Notes: generated from the sequence alone by a model not told the origin. 57,790 nucleotides of DNA from Lachnospiraceae bacterium (GCA_017461865.1 JAFTVQ010000052.1:1-57790), one strand, 5' to 3'. Counted from the first letter of the stretch, positions 35,509 through 45,379 are shown. Program-made: numbers and translations.

Positions 35509-38368
35509 ATTAATCAAAGAATCTGTTTTGAATATGATTACATCAAGAATTTTCGTTCTGATCCTGATTTTTTCGACAATGTCCGGAGTTCTTGTCTATC
35601 GGTTGTTTGATTTGCAGATTGTTCACGGCAGTGAATACCTCGACAATTTTAAGCTGACAATCCGAAAACAGAGAACGATTCCGGGTACCCGAGGAAATAT
35701 CTACGATCGCAACGGTAACCTTCTTGCCTATAATGAATTGGCTTATTCGGTTATGATTGAGGACGTGTATGAATCGGGCCGCGGAAAAAATAAAAGCCTG
35801 AATGATACCATATCGGTACTGATTGATATGATTCAGGTGAACGGTGACCGTATCGAAAATGATTTTGATATTGTTTTGGACGAAAACAATAATTATGTAT
35901 TCACGGTGGAGGGAGCACAATTACTTCGTTTCCTTGCCGACGTTTACGGACATGCTTACACGGACAAGCTTACCTATGCAGAAAAAACATCTTCTGCGCA
36001 GGATGTCATCAATTATCTGGCGGGAACCAAAAAGTTTGCCGTGGGCGAATATTTGGATCCGGAAGACACCACGTCGGATTTCATTGTCGGAAGCGGATAT
36101 ACAAAAGAGAAGCTTCTTCAGATTGTTACCATCCGCTATGCAATGAGTCTGAACAGTTATCAGAAATATATTGCGACGACGGTTGCCAAAGATGTATCGG
36201 ATGAGACGGTTGCGATGGTAATGGAAAACAGCCAGGAATTGACAGGTGTTTCCGTGACGGAAGATACTGTCCGTAAATATGTGGACAGCGTGTATTTTTC
36301 GCATTTGATCGGTTATATCGGTAAAATTTCCAACGAAGAGTACGATGAATTGTCAGTGGAGGATGAAAATTATTCGCTGACAGATATTGTCGGAAAAGCG
36401 GGAATTGAGCAGTACATGGAAACGACTCTGCAGGGAACAAAAGGAACCGAGGTCGTCTATGTGGATAATGTGGGTAAGGTGATTGAGACAAGTGACCGGA
36501 AGGAACCGGCTGCGGGAGATGATGTATATCTTACAATTGATATGGAGTTGCAGAAAGCCGTTTATAATCTTTTGGAACAGAAGATAGCGGGTATTCTTGT
36601 TTCAAACATTCAAAATGTCAAAGAGTATACACCGGAGACGAATGCATCTGCTGCAAATATCAAAATTCCCATTTATGATGTGTATTTTGCATTGTTTAAC
36701 AATAATATTATCGATACCGGTCATTTTGAGGAAGAGGGAGCAAAAGAGACAGAGCAGGCTGTATTGGAAGCATTCCGTGCAAAACAACAGAATGTTGTTT
36801 CGGGTCTGCGCGAGGAGCTTGAGAGTACGGCAACGCCTTATGACCGTCTGCCGTTAGAGTATCAGGTGTATCAATTGGCGGTTGTTTCCATGCTGGAGGA
36901 TCAGGATGTCATCAAGACGGCGGAAATAGACAGAGAAGATGAAACCTATCTGGCTTGGAAAGTGGATGAAAACATCAGTCTGCAGGCGTATTTGAATTAT
37001 CTGATATCCAAAGGATGGATTGATATCACGAAGCTGGAATTGAAATCACAATATTCCGACTCGGAAGAAATTTATACGGAGCTGATCCGCTATATCGAGG
37101 AACATATTGTTTATGACTCTTATTTCAACAAACGTCTGTATAAATATATGCTTCTTGCCGACCAGATTACAGGTAGGCAAGTATGTCTTCTTCTGTTTGA
37201 GCAGAATGTGATTGACGGTACAGATGAGGAGCGGGCGGCAGTTGCAAGCGGCGCGGTTTCTTCTTACTCTTTTATGGTTAATAAGATTAAAAATCTTGAT
37301 ATTTCACCTGCTATGTTGGCGCTGGATCCGTGTTCCGGATCCTGTGTGGTTACAGATACAGGCACAGGCGAACTGTTAGCTTGTGTAACGTATCCGGGCT
37401 ATGACAATAACCGATTGACCAATTCCATAGATTCTGAGTACTACAATCAGATATACAATGATTTGTCTCAGCCGATGTGGAATTATGCGACACAGCAGTT
37501 GTCGGCACCGGGTTCGACGTTTAAAATGGTTTCGGCGGCGACGGCCTTGGAAGAAAATGTGGTCAGTCTGGGGGAAGATATTATATGTCACGGAACCTGG
37601 GATACTATCAAGCCGGAAGCAAAGTGCTGGATTGCTCCCGGAGCACACGGTGCCCTGAGCATATCAGAGGCTATCGAGCATTCCTGTAACTACTATTTTT
37701 ATGAAGCAGGTTACCGGCTCAGCCGTCTGGACGGTGTATATGACAGCGATACCGGTATTTCCAAACTTGCATATTATGCAGATCAGTTTGGTTTATCCGA
37801 TAAATCCGGAATAGAGATTTCGGAAAGTGCACCGAAGGTGTCGGATTTTGATGCAATCCGTTCTGCAATCGGACAGGGTAACAACAACTATTCTACGGTT
37901 GGGTTGGCCCGTTATGTCACAACGGTTGCAAACAGCGGAAATTGTTATAATCTGAGCCTTCTCGACAAAACAACAGATTCGGAAGGAAATCTGTTGAAAG
38001 ATTACACACCGACACTTCGAAATACAGTAGCATTGGAACAGACAACATGGGATGCGATTCACCGCGGAATGCGCAAAGTGGTCATGGGCAAAGAATATTA
38101 TGAAGGACTTGCTGTTAACGTGGCAGGAAAAACCGGTACGGCCCAAGAGAATAAAAAGAGGCCGAACCATGCGCTGTTCGTATGTTATGCACCGTATGAG
38201 AATCCTGAAATCGCGATTGCGACACGTATTGCGTACGGATATTCTTCCGATAATGCGGCGCAGATGACGCGGGATGTTATCATGTATTATTTCGAACTGG
38301 AAGAGGAAGATCAGTTGATTACAGGTACAGCGGAAGATGAAAATGCAGTACATGTTACAGGAGACTAA
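35471..38368 (+). CDS. Class B penicillin-binding protein (PBP2/elongation type) with large insertion
   Basis: Transpeptidase partner of RodA/Mre in lateral-wall synthesis. 965 residues: one membrane anchor (about 20-42), the PBP dimerisation region with RTIPGTRGNIYDRNGN, and a transpeptidase with SxxK as STFK (near residue 682), SCN, and KTG as AGKTGTAQ. About 230 unassigned residues (roughly 372-605) lie inside the transpeptidase domain, after TIDMELQKAVYNLLEQ and before the SGSCVVTDTGTGELLA strands. The start is uncertain: ATG 35471 has no good ribosome site, whereas TTG 35501 has AGGAG 11 bases upstream. Confidence 0.92.
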   Translation: MKEKKGAKTVLLRLIKESVLNMITSRIFVLILIFSTMSGVLVYRLFDLQIVHGSEYLDNFKLTIRKQRTIPGTRGNIYDRNGNLLAYNELAYSVMIEDVYESGRGKNKSLNDTISVLIDMIQVNGDRIENDFDIVLDENNNYVFTVEGAQLLRFLADVYGHAYTDKLTYAEKTSSAQDVINYLAGTKKFAVGEYLDPEDTTSDFIVGSGYTKEKLLQIVTIRYAMSLNSYQKYIATTVAKDVSDETVAMVMENSQELTGVSVTEDTVRKYVDSVYFSHLIGYIGKISNEEYDELSVEDENYSLTDIVGKAGIEQYMETTLQGTKGTEVVYVDNVGKVIETSDRKEPAAGDDVYLTIDMELQKAVYNLLEQKIAGILVSNIQNVKEYTPETNASAANIKIPIYDVYFALFNNNIIDTGHFEEEGAKETEQAVLEAFRAKQQNVVSGLREELESTATPYDRLPLEYQVYQLAVVSMLEDQDVIKTAEIDREDETYLAWKVDENISLQAYLNYLISKGWIDITKLELKSQYSDSEEIYTELIRYIEEHIVYDSYFNKRLYKYMLLADQITGRQVCLLLFEQNVIDGTDEERAAVASGAVSSYSFMVNKIKNLDISPAMLALDPCSGSCVVTDTGTGELLACVTYPGYDNNRLTNSIDSEYYNQIYNDLSQPMWNYATQQLSAPGSTFKMVSAATALEENVVSLGEDIICHGTWDTIKPEAKCWIAPGAHGALSISEAIEHSCNYYFYEAGYRLSRLDGVYDSDTGISKLAYYADQFGLSDKSGIEISESAPKVSDFDAIRSAIGQGNNNYSTVGLARYVTTVANSGNCYNLSLLDKTTDSEGNLLKDYTPTLRNTVALEQTTWDAIHRGMRKVVMGKEYYEGLAVNVAGKTGTAQENKKRPNHALFVCYAPYENPEIAIATRIAYGYSSDNAAQMTRDVIMYYFELEEEDQLITGTAEDENAVHVTGD

Positions 38369-38391
38369 TATTTTATGGCAAAGGTAATGAG

Positions 38392-39057
38392 ATGAAAGAG
38401 AATGTCAGACTGAAAAGTTTTCCAAACGGAATAAAAATTGTTATCAGTGAAGATGCAGCTTTTGAAGATGTACTTACGGAAATTGGCGAAAAGTTTAAAG
38501 ACTCGGGCAAATTTTTCGGAAAGGCAAAGCTGGCAGTATCTTTTGAAGGCAGAAAAAATACGACAGAGGAAGAGGATGCCATTTTAGATGTCATTGCCAA
38601 GACCGGAAGCGTCAATATTGTCTGTGTTGTTTCAAAAGAGAACGAAGATGTATTTGACAGAGCGGTCGGCGCGGTGCAGCAGATGATGGAGAGCGACAGT
38701 GCACAGTTTTATCGCGGAGATCTGACGGGAAAACAGGTGCTTGAGACAGAGCAGAGCATTATTGTGCTCGGAAGTGTACACAAGGGAAGCTGTGTAATCT
38801 CCAAGAAAAATATTATTGTGTTGGGCGGATTGGAAGGCTCGGTTTATGCCGGGGTTGACGGAAAAGCGCATTTTGTTGCTGCACTTTCCATGAATCCGGA
38901 ATCTGTACGCATCGGTGAAGTGAAAGGAAAGTACAAAGGCAAAGGATTTCTCGGACGCAGGAAAACAACAGCTCCGCAGATTGCATATACAAAAGACGAA
39001 GAAATTGTTTTTGATGATTTGACGATTACAGAAGAATTACTGCAAAATCTGGAATAG
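38392..39057 (+). CDS. minC: Septum-site-determining protein MinC
   Basis: FtsZ-polymer inhibitor recruited to the membrane by MinD. 221 residues: an N-terminal FtsZ-inhibiting domain, and a C-terminal beta-helix domain recognisable by IIVLGSVHKGSCVISKKN, IIVLGGLEGSVYAG and ALSMNPESVRIGE. It starts the minCDE cassette, 24 bases after the PBP gene. Confidence 0.95.
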   Translation: MKENVRLKSFPNGIKIVISEDAAFEDVLTEIGEKFKDSGKFFGKAKLAVSFEGRKNTTEEEDAILDVIAKTGSVNIVCVVSKENEDVFDRAVGAVQQMMESDSAQFYRGDLTGKQVLETEQSIIVLGSVHKGSCVISKKNIIVLGGLEGSVYAGVDGKAHFVAALSMNPESVRIGEVKGKYKGKGFLGRRKTTAPQIAYTKDEEIVFDDLTITEELLQNLE

Positions 39058-39103
39058 AAAGATGTGCAGGGGACAAATATTTCATGAAAGTTGAGGAAAA
39101 GAA

Positions 39104-39895
39104 ATGAGTGAAGTAATTGTCATTACATCTGGAAAAGGCGGTGTGGGGAAAACCACAACGACAGCAAACATCGGAACAGGTCTTGCCTGTCTTGGAAAAA
39201 AAGTAGTTCTGATTGATACGGATATCGGACTCCGCAATCTTGATGTTGTCATGGGATTGGAAAACAGAATTGTTTACAACCTTGTGGACGTCGTAGAAGG
39301 AAATTGCAGGGTGAAACAGGCGCTGATCAAAGATAAACGTTATCAGGGACTGTATCTGTTACCTTGTGCACAGACAAGAGATAAAACAGCGGTCAATCCG
39401 GAACAAATGAAAAAATTAACGATGCAGTTAAAAGAGCAGTTTGATTACATATTGCTGGATTGTCCGGCCGGGATAGAACGTGGCTTTCAAAATGCCATTG
39501 CAGGAGCGGACCGTGCGATTGTAGTGACAACGCCTGAGGTCTCCGCAATACGTGATGCAGACCGTATTATCGGTCTGTTACATGCATATGAAGTCGGGAA
39601 AGTGGATCTTGTTGTCAACCGTTTGCGCACCGATATGATCCGGCGCGGAGATATGATGAGTGTCGCCGATGTGGTTGATATTTTATCTGTCGATCTGATC
39701 GGAGCGGTTTATGATGACGAGGAAGTCGTTGTTTCGACCAATCACGGCGAGCCTCTCGTGTGCGGGCAGAGTATAGCGGGCAGAGCTTATATGAATATTT
39801 GCAACAGAATACTGGGAGAAGAGATTCCGATTCTCGACCCTGAAAAAGAAAAATCCGTCTGGTTCCGTTTTGCCGGTATGTTCCAGAAGAATTAA
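39104..39895 (+). CDS. minD: Septum-site-determining ATPase MinD
   Basis: Membrane-associated deviant-Walker ATPase that oscillates or gradients with MinE to position MinC. 263 residues, beginning VIVITSGKGGVGKTTTTAN (deviant Walker A with the signature lysine), then LIDTDIGLRNLDVVMGLENR and DYILLDCPAGIERGF. The C-terminal amphipathic membrane-targeting helix is present (SVWFRFAGMFQKN). Confidence 0.97.
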   Translation: MSEVIVITSGKGGVGKTTTTANIGTGLACLGKKVVLIDTDIGLRNLDVVMGLENRIVYNLVDVVEGNCRVKQALIKDKRYQGLYLLPCAQTRDKTAVNPEQMKKLTMQLKEQFDYILLDCPAGIERGFQNAIAGADRAIVVTTPEVSAIRDADRIIGLLHAYEVGKVDLVVNRLRTDMIRRGDMMSVADVVDILSVDLIGAVYDDEEVVVSTNHGEPLVCGQSIAGRAYMNICNRILGEEIPILDPEKEKSVWFRFAGMFQKN

Positions 39896-39909
39896 AGGGA
39901 GGGGTCGGT

Positions 39910-40125
39910 ATGAGTATTCAGAGTTTCTTTCACAAAAAGAGATCAAAAGATATTGCAAAAGACAGACTTAAGATTCTGTTGATTTCGGACCGTTTTAATT
40001 GTTCGCCGGAAATGATGGAACTGATAAAAAAAGACATTGCAAAGGTTTTGTCCAGATATATTCAGATTGAACCCGGAAGAATGGAAATAGAAGTGAGCAA
40101 AAGAAAAATTAATGTTTTTTGGTGA
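39910..40125 (+). CDS. minE: Cell division topological specificity factor MinE (short)
   Basis: Stimulates MinD ATPase and keeps MinCD away from mid-cell. 71 residues against 88 in E. coli. The N-terminal membrane-binding helix (SIQSFFHK), the MinD-contact segment (IAKDRLKILLISDR) and the YIQIEPGRMEIEV strand are present, but the protein stops at KINVFW. This removes part of the last strand and tail. AAGGGAGGGG precedes the ATG. Its presence predicts MinE-type rather than DivIVA-type Min control. Confidence 0.92.
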   Translation: MSIQSFFHKKRSKDIAKDRLKILLISDRFNCSPEMMELIKKDIAKVLSRYIQIEPGRMEIEVSKRKINVFW

Positions 40126-40131
40126 TAAAAT

Positions 40132-41244
40132 ATGCTGAAAAGATATCGTGTCAGGGATTATGATTTTAAATTAATACTTATGTTGATTGCGGTAACTGTG
40201 ATCGGAATTATGGTAATCGGAAGTGCAAACGAGTCGTACCAGTCCAAGCAGATTCTCGGATTTGTTATGGGACTATTCCTTATGATTGTCATTTCACTTT
40301 TTGATTATTCGGCGTTTCTCAGATTTCATTGGGTGATATATGTTTTGAACCTGTTGTTGCTTCTTTTGGTAGAGTTTTTCGGTGAGTCAACCAACAATGC
40401 ACAGCGCTGGGTTTCTATTGCCGGAATACGGTTCCAACCCTCGGAAACCGCCAAAATTATGTTGATTTTATTTTATGCACAGTTTATTATGAAACATAAG
40501 GAGAGCATCAGTTCTTTCAAGACGATTTTGTCTATGATTGTATTGCTCGTACCGCCGCTTTTACTCATATACAGACAGCCTGACCTGTCGACCAGCATTA
40601 TGATCGGTTTGCTGTTTTGTGCGCTTCTGTTTATCGGTGGCTTGAGTTATAAGATTATATTCGGTGTGTTGGTTGTTGTCATACCTGCTGCGATTATATT
40701 TTTGGCGATTGTTCTTCAGCCGGATCAGGAACTTATTAAAGATTATCAACAGACGCGAATTCTGGCGTGGTTGAATCCGGAAGAATATTCTACGACGCAG
40801 GGCTATCAGCAGGATAACTCTAAAATTGCCATAGGAAGCGGAGAGCTTTTCGGCAAAGGATTGAATAACAACGAGATAAGTTCTGTAAAAAACGGCAACT
40901 TTATATCAGAGCCGCAGACAGATTTTATTTTTGCAATTGTAGGTGAGGAGCTGGGATTTTTCGGCGGATGTATTGTGATCGGACTCCTTTTGTTTATCAC
41001 CTTGGAATGTCTGCTGACCGCCAAGATGGCAAAGGATCTGGCCGGGACGCTGATTGCCTCGGGAATGGCAACGCTGATAGGCTTTCAGAGTTTTATCAAC
41101 ATATCTGTTGCTACCGGATTACTTCCGAATACAGGTATACCGTTGCCGTTTGTAAGTTATGGATTAACTTCGCTGCTCAGTTTGTATATTGGGGTTGGGT
41201 TTGTATTGAATGTCAGACTGCAGCGAATCAGAAAATACACTTAG
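40132..41244 (+). CDS. rodA: Rod-shape/elongation SEDS glycosyltransferase RodA (FtsW/RodA/SpoVE family)
   Basis: Lipid II polymerase of the SEDS family, the likely partner of the class B PBP 3 kb upstream. 370 residues and about ten membrane helices. Signatures are [28 protein letters not shown], the [22 protein letters not shown] loop read in parts ([18 protein letters not shown]), and [16 protein letters not shown]. Placement with minCDE and mreBCD favours RodA over FtsW. Six bases after minE. Confidence 0.92.
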   Translation: MLKRYRVRDYDFKLILMLIAVTVIGIMVIGSANESYQSKQILGFVMGLFLMIVISLFDYSAFLRFHWVIYVLNLLLLLLVEFFGESTNNAQRWVSIAGIRFQPSETAKIMLILFYAQFIMKHKESISSFKTILSMIVLLVPPLLLIYRQPDLSTSIMIGLLFCALLFIGGLSYKIIFGVLVVVIPAAIIFLAIVLQPDQELIKDYQQTRILAWLNPEEYSTTQGYQQDNSKIAIGSGELFGKGLNNNEISSVKNGNFISEPQTDFIFAIVGEELGFFGGCIVIGLLLFITLECLLTAKMAKDLAGTLIASGMATLIGFQSFINISVATGLLPNTGIPLPFVSYGLTSLLSLYIGVGFVLNVRLQRIRKYT

Positions 41245-41258
41245 GAGAGGGTGTTTCT

Positions 41259-41654
41259 ATGAATATTGCACTTATCGCACATGATGCCAAAAAGAAATTG
41301 ATGCAGAATTTCTGTATTGCATACAGAGGCATTTTGAGCAAAAACGATTTATATGCTACCGGAACGACGGGCAGGCTGATTGAGGAGGTAACGAATCTCA
41401 GCATACATAAATATCTGGCCGGGCATCTCGGTGGCGCACAGCAGCTGGGGGCACAGATTGAACATAATCAGATTGACCTGGTGATTTTCCTGCGCGATCC
41501 GTATACGCAGAAGGTTCATGAGCCGGATATTAATAATGTGGTCCGTCTTTGTGACATGCACAATATTCCCCTTGCTACGAATCTTGCAACGGCGGAACTT
41601 TTGATTAAATCATTAAGTCGAGGAGATCTTGAGTGGCGTGAAATGTACAAGTAA
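41259..41654 (+). CDS. mgsA: Methylglyoxal synthase
   Basis: Converts dihydroxyacetone phosphate to methylglyoxal and phosphate, a bypass used when sugar phosphates accumulate. 131 residues from the ATG at 41259 ([12 protein letters not shown]). Although the frame is open back to 40968 inside rodA, homology and the GGAGAGG ribosome site place the start here. Motifs are [11 protein letters not shown], SGPxGG-like [11 protein letters not shown], the [14 protein letters not shown] loop with a catalytic aspartate, and [13 protein letters not shown]. Confidence 0.96.
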   Translation: MNIALIAHDAKKKLMQNFCIAYRGILSKNDLYATGTTGRLIEEVTNLSIHKYLAGHLGGAQQLGAQIEHNQIDLVIFLRDPYTQKVHEPDINNVVRLCDMHNIPLATNLATAELLIKSLSRGDLEWREMYK

Positions 41655-42630
41655 AAAAACATGGAGAAAGATATCGGTATTGATGCTTGTGAGCCTGCTT
41701 TTTTCAGGGTGTGCAAATGCGAAACCTTCGATGAGCTATGATCCTGAGAGCAGTGTCAGTGCTTACCGGTTTGAAAAGAGCACTTCTTCGGGCGGAGAGG
41801 ACGGAAAAGCATCTTCTTTTGCATCCGGGTTGTGTCTGCGTGATGAGACAACGTTGACCGGAGGAGAAGTTGATTTGTCGGAAGCACTTTCCGGTGTTTT
41901 GTGTGATTTGAATCAAAATCGTATCATATATGCAAAAGATGAAAATATGCAACTTGCGCCGGCCAGTCTGACGAAAGTCATGACTGCCCTGGTTGCACTG
42001 AAACATGCAGAACTGGATACGGTTCTTACTGCATCGGAAAATGTAAAGATTACGGAGAGCGGTGCAACCCTATGCGGTTTGGAACCCGGAGATACGATGA
42101 CTATGGATCAGGCGTTGCATGCTCTTTTGATGCAGTCGGCCAATGATGTGGCGCTTATGATAGCAGAGAACATTGCCGGCAGCAAGGAGGCGTTTTGTGA
42201 AATGATGAACGAGGAGGCAGTTGCTCTCGGGGCGACCAATTCCTGTTTCAAAAATCCGCACGGGCTTACCGAGGACGGTCATTATTCCTGCGCATATGAT
42301 ATGTATTTGATTTTTGCCGCGGCGATGCAGTATCCGGAGTTTACACAAATTATTAATCTTGACAGTTATGACACGATATATCATGACAAGGATGGAAATG
42401 CCAAAGAATACAGCTGCAGCACAACCAATCTCTTTTTGAGAGGTGATTATACTGCGCCGGACGGAATTACCGTGATCGGAGGGAAAACTGGAACGACGAT
42501 GGCGGCGCGAAACTGTCTGGTACTTCTCAGCAAAGACTCCTCCGGCAACCCGTATATTTCGGTTATCTTAAATTGCAGTGAGAGACAGTTTTTGTATCAG
42601 GAAATGACGGATCTTCTCGATCATGTATAA
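41629..42630 (+). CDS. D-alanyl-D-alanine carboxypeptidase, predicted lipoprotein
   Basis: Class C-type DD-carboxypeptidase (DacA/PBP5-like, S11) that trims peptidoglycan stem peptides. The catalytic SxxK is S113-L-T-K116, SxN is QSANDV and KTG is GGKTGTT. The N-terminus carries a short hydrophobic segment with lipobox LLFSGC, so it is predicted to be lipid-anchored rather than held by the usual C-terminal amphipathic helix. The gene starts with TTG 41629 (AGGAG three bases upstream) or GTG 41638 (AGGAG 12 bases upstream) and overlaps mgsA. The usual C-terminal beta domain is absent; the protein ends soon after the catalytic domain. Confidence 0.9.
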   Translation: MSGVKCTSKKTWRKISVLMLVSLLFSGCANAKPSMSYDPESSVSAYRFEKSTSSGGEDGKASSFASGLCLRDETTLTGGEVDLSEALSGVLCDLNQNRIIYAKDENMQLAPASLTKVMTALVALKHAELDTVLTASENVKITESGATLCGLEPGDTMTMDQALHALLMQSANDVALMIAENIAGSKEAFCEMMNEEAVALGATNSCFKNPHGLTEDGHYSCAYDMYLIFAAAMQYPEFTQIINLDSYDTIYHDKDGNAKEYSCSTTNLFLRGDYTAPDGITVIGGKTGTTMAARNCLVLLSKDSSGNPYISVILNCSERQFLYQEMTDLLDHV

Positions 42631-42664
42631 ATTGTGAGTATTATGTAAAAAAATAGGAAAATAG

Positions 42665-42693
42665 TTGTTTTTTCTTAGGATATAATTTATAAT
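42665..42693 (+). promoter_or_regulatory. Sigma-A promoter of the small P-loop protein gene
   Basis: TTGTTT (42665-42670) and TATAAT (42688-42693) separated by exactly 17 bases, in a 142-base gap after the DD-carboxypeptidase gene. A second TATAAT at 42681-42686 is too close to that -35. Predicted transcription start near 42700, leaving a leader of about 70 bases. Confidence 0.7.
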
Positions 42694-42772
42694 AATTAAT
42701 ATCGGATGAGGGCTTTGAAACATCAAATTGCACAAAAAATCCGAAATGACATATCAATAGGAGGACTTACAT

Positions 42773-43192
42773 ATGGTTCAGTTAATAGTTGGAAATAAGG
42801 GTAAAGGAAAGACAAAACATCTCTTAGAAAAAGTAAACGCACAGGTGTTGGAAGCAACAGGAAATATCGTTTATCTCGACAAGAGCAGCAAGCATATGTA
42901 TGAGCTGAATAATAAAGTCAGACTGATTAATGTTTCGGATTACATGGTTACGACAGCGGAAGAATTTACAGGTTTCCTCAGCGGTATCATTTCACAGGAT
43001 CATGACTTACAGATGATGTTTTTAGATAACTTTTTAAATATCGCATATCTTGAAGGCAAAGATTTTGCTCCGGTCATCAACAAGTTGGAAAAACTCGGCG
43101 AGGCATTTGGAATTGATTTTGTACTCAGTGTTGGTGTCAATGAAGATGAGTTGCCGGAAGAATTAAAAGAAAAGGTTATCGTATCTTTATAA
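42773..43192 (+). CDS. Small P-loop protein of unknown function
   Basis: 139 residues that open almost directly with a Walker A loop, GNKGKGKTK (residues 7-15), followed by an alpha/beta fold. LQMMFLDNFLN is a plausible Walker B strand. The C-terminal DFVLSVGVNEDELPEE is well ordered. It has no partner domain and no known family I can name. It stands alone as a transcription unit, with a strong promoter upstream and a hairpin terminator directly downstream. ATAGGAGG gives a good ribosome site. A nucleotide-binding role is supported by the loop only. Confidence 0.8.
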   Translation: MVQLIVGNKGKGKTKHLLEKVNAQVLEATGNIVYLDKSSKHMYELNNKVRLINVSDYMVTTAEEFTGFLSGIISQDHDLQMMFLDNFLNIAYLEGKDFAPVINKLEKLGEAFGIDFVLSVGVNEDELPEELKEKVIVSL

Positions 43193-43210
43193 ATTAAGAA
43201 TGAATATAAG

Positions 43211-43235
43211 GCCTCGGATTATTCCGAGGCTTTTT
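43211..43235 (+). terminator. Intrinsic terminator after the small P-loop protein gene
   Basis: Perfect 8-bp stem GCCTCGGA/TCCGAGGC (43211-43218 with 43223-43230), four-base loop TTAT, followed by TTTTTC. The stem is flanked by AAG upstream that can extend pairing into the T tract. The following gene begins only 15 bases later. Confidence 0.9.
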
Positions 43236-43249
43236 CTTAGGAGAATGCT

Positions 43250-44653
43250 GTGGCTCAAAAAAATAACAATAAAATTACAAATCTGGAAGATTACAGACCG
43301 GGGAAACTCCAATTAAATCCGGGGATTATTATATTTGCGGTCATTTTTGTATATCTGATTATTTGTATCATTATGTATTTTAATACAAAACATATTGTCG
43401 GTTATGAAGTGGTGGAAGGTTCTTTGAGCGTTCCGAATGTATATGAAGGAATTATTCTGCGTGATGAAACCGTATATTCCTGCAACGGGACCGGTTATAT
43501 AAACTACTTCAGCAGGGAATCCGAACATGTGGCATGCGGTGATTTGATATATACCCTTGACAGTTCCGGTAAGATTGCAGAGATGATGGAAGCACAGGCG
43601 GAAGAAGTCCTTTTTTCGGATAGGGACCTCAATGATATAAAGAATAATCTGATTCATTTTCAAAACTCTTTTTCGGGGAGAGAATTTGAACAGGTATATG
43701 ATTTCAAGGCGCAGATTGACGGCATGACGATGAAATTGTCGAATTACAACATGCTCAGTAATATTAATACGGTTCTGGGAAGCGCTGCAGACAATGTCTC
43801 TTTTCAGTATTCTCCGGCCAGCGGCGTTGTAGTGTACGGCATTGACGGATATGAAGATCTTTCTCCGGATCAGGTGTCGATGGAAATGTTTGGCGATGCC
43901 CGTGGTGTAAAAACACAACTGGAAGCCAATCAGCTGGTAAGCGGCGAGGACAAAGCGTTCAAACTGCTGCAATCAGAAAATTGGACGGTTGTGATTCCGA
44001 TGGACAAAGCGCGTGCACAGGAGCTGTTGGAAGAAGAATATGTAGAAGTGAAATTTTTAAAGAATCAGTATACATCCTGGGCAAAAGTCAGTGTTTTGGA
44101 TAATGCGGACGGTACGTATCTTCAACTTGATTTTACAAATTCCATGATTACATTTGCGACAGACCGGTATATTGATCTTGAAATATTGTATCGTCAGGAA
44201 AAAGGACTGAAAGTGCCGAACAGTGCCATTGCCGAGCAGGAGTTTTTCCTTATTCCGGTAGAGTACCGCCAGGATAACGGTGCGGGAGGAACGACAGGTA
44301 CCTTTTTGCGTGAGGCGTACAATGAAGACGGTGAACTGATTACCAAAAAAGTGGAAGCAAAAATATATTATGCCGACGAAGAACATTATTATGTCGATAC
44401 GAGTAATTTCACGATTGGTGACCATATTTGCATGCTGGATTCGTCGAACAAGATGCAGATCAGCAAGGTCGGAACGCTGATCGGTGTATACAATATTAAT
44501 AAGGGATATGCGGATTTTACGTCGATTACCATTATGTATTCCAATGAAGAATATTCGATTGTGAAATCCAATACAACCTATGGATTGTCGGAGTATGACT
44601 ATATTGTGCTGGATGCGTCGACGGTAAATGTGGATGATTTTATTTATGAATAG
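43250..44653 (+). CDS. HlyD-like single-pass membrane protein
   Basis: 467 residues: a short cytoplasmic start, one membrane helix (about 25-45), then an extracytoplasmic beta-rich region with a lipoyl/barrel-sandwich-like segment (EGIILRDETVYSCNGTGYINYF), a short helical hairpin and a barrel (VEVKFLKNQYTSWAKVSVL). This is the layout of HlyD-type adaptor proteins. No ABC transporter or outer-membrane partner is nearby, and the protein recurs upstream of yggS-sepF in Clostridia, so a cell-envelope or division role is as likely as export. GTG start with AGGAG six bases upstream. Confidence 0.75.
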   Translation: MAQKNNNKITNLEDYRPGKLQLNPGIIIFAVIFVYLIICIIMYFNTKHIVGYEVVEGSLSVPNVYEGIILRDETVYSCNGTGYINYFSRESEHVACGDLIYTLDSSGKIAEMMEAQAEEVLFSDRDLNDIKNNLIHFQNSFSGREFEQVYDFKAQIDGMTMKLSNYNMLSNINTVLGSAADNVSFQYSPASGVVVYGIDGYEDLSPDQVSMEMFGDARGVKTQLEANQLVSGEDKAFKLLQSENWTVVIPMDKARAQELLEEEYVEVKFLKNQYTSWAKVSVLDNADGTYLQLDFTNSMITFATDRYIDLEILYRQEKGLKVPNSAIAEQEFFLIPVEYRQDNGAGGTTGTFLREAYNEDGELITKKVEAKIYYADEEHYYVDTSNFTIGDHICMLDSSNKMQISKVGTLIGVYNINKGYADFTSITIMYSNEEYSIVKSNTTYGLSEYDYIVLDASTVNVDDFIYE

Positions 44654-44671
44654 AGAAGTCAGAGGTTAAAA

Positions 44672-45379
44672 ATGCTTAGAAAAAATTATGATATGGTTTG
44701 TGAACAAATTGCCAGAGCGTGTGAAAAAGCCGGCAGGGAGAAACAGGATGCAAAACTGATTGCGGTCAGCAAAACAAAGCCTGTCTTCATGCTGGAAGAG
44801 TTGTATGCGCATGGCTGCAGGGATTTCGGCGAAAACAAAGTGCAGGAACTGACAGAGAAATATGATGTTTTGCCGAAGGATATCCGCTGGCATATGATCG
44901 GTCATCTGCAAAGAAATAAAGTAAAGTACATTGTGGATAAAGTGTATATGATTCACAGCGTGGACTCGCTGCGCCTCGCAGAAGAAATAAGCAAAGAAGC
45001 AATAAAAAAGAATGTTACCGTACAGATACTCGTAGAGGTTAATGTGGCAGGGGAAGAGTCTAAGTTCGGCCTTACCGTGGATGAGACGGCGGAGCTTGTA
45101 GAAGGAATTTCCAAGCTTCCGGGCATAGCTGTCAAGGGACTTATGACCATTGCTCCATACGTGGAAAACGCAGAAGAAAATCGACAGTATTTCCGAAAAT
45201 TAAAGCAATTATCTGTTGACATAATGCGTAAAAACATTGATAATGTATCTATGAGTGTTCTTTCTATGGGAATGAGTGGCGATTACATAGTTGCAACGGA
45301 GGAAGGAGCTACTTATGTCCGAGTGGGAACCGGTATATTCGGTGAGAGAGATTACAGTCAGAAAAAGGATAATGTGTAA
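44672..45379 (+). CDS. yggS: PLP homeostasis protein YggS/YlmE
   Basis: PLP-binding fold-type III protein without known catalytic activity, keeping free pyridoxal phosphate in balance. 235 residues with the PLP lysine in LIAVSKTKP (K34), FGENKVQEL, WHMIGHLQRNK, VNVAGEESKFGL and LSMGMSGDYIVA. In Gram-positive bacteria it sits next to sepF (ylmE-ylmF), exactly as here, 11 bases ahead. Confidence 0.96.
   Translation: MLRKNYDMVCEQIARACEKAGREKQDAKLIAVSKTKPVFMLEELYAHGCRDFGENKVQELTEKYDVLPKDIRWHMIGHLQRNKVKYIVDKVYMIHSVDSLRLAEEISKEAIKKNVTVQILVEVNVAGEESKFGLTVDETAELVEGISKLPGIAVKGLMTIAPYVENAEENRQYFRKLKQLSVDIMRKNIDNVSMSVLSMGMSGDYIVATEEGATYVRVGTGIFGERDYSQKKDNV

Noticed and set aside
40968..41258. Long upstream extension of the mgsA frame
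   Set aside because: It runs inside rodA in another frame; mgsA homology and the GGAGAGG ribosome site begin at 41259.
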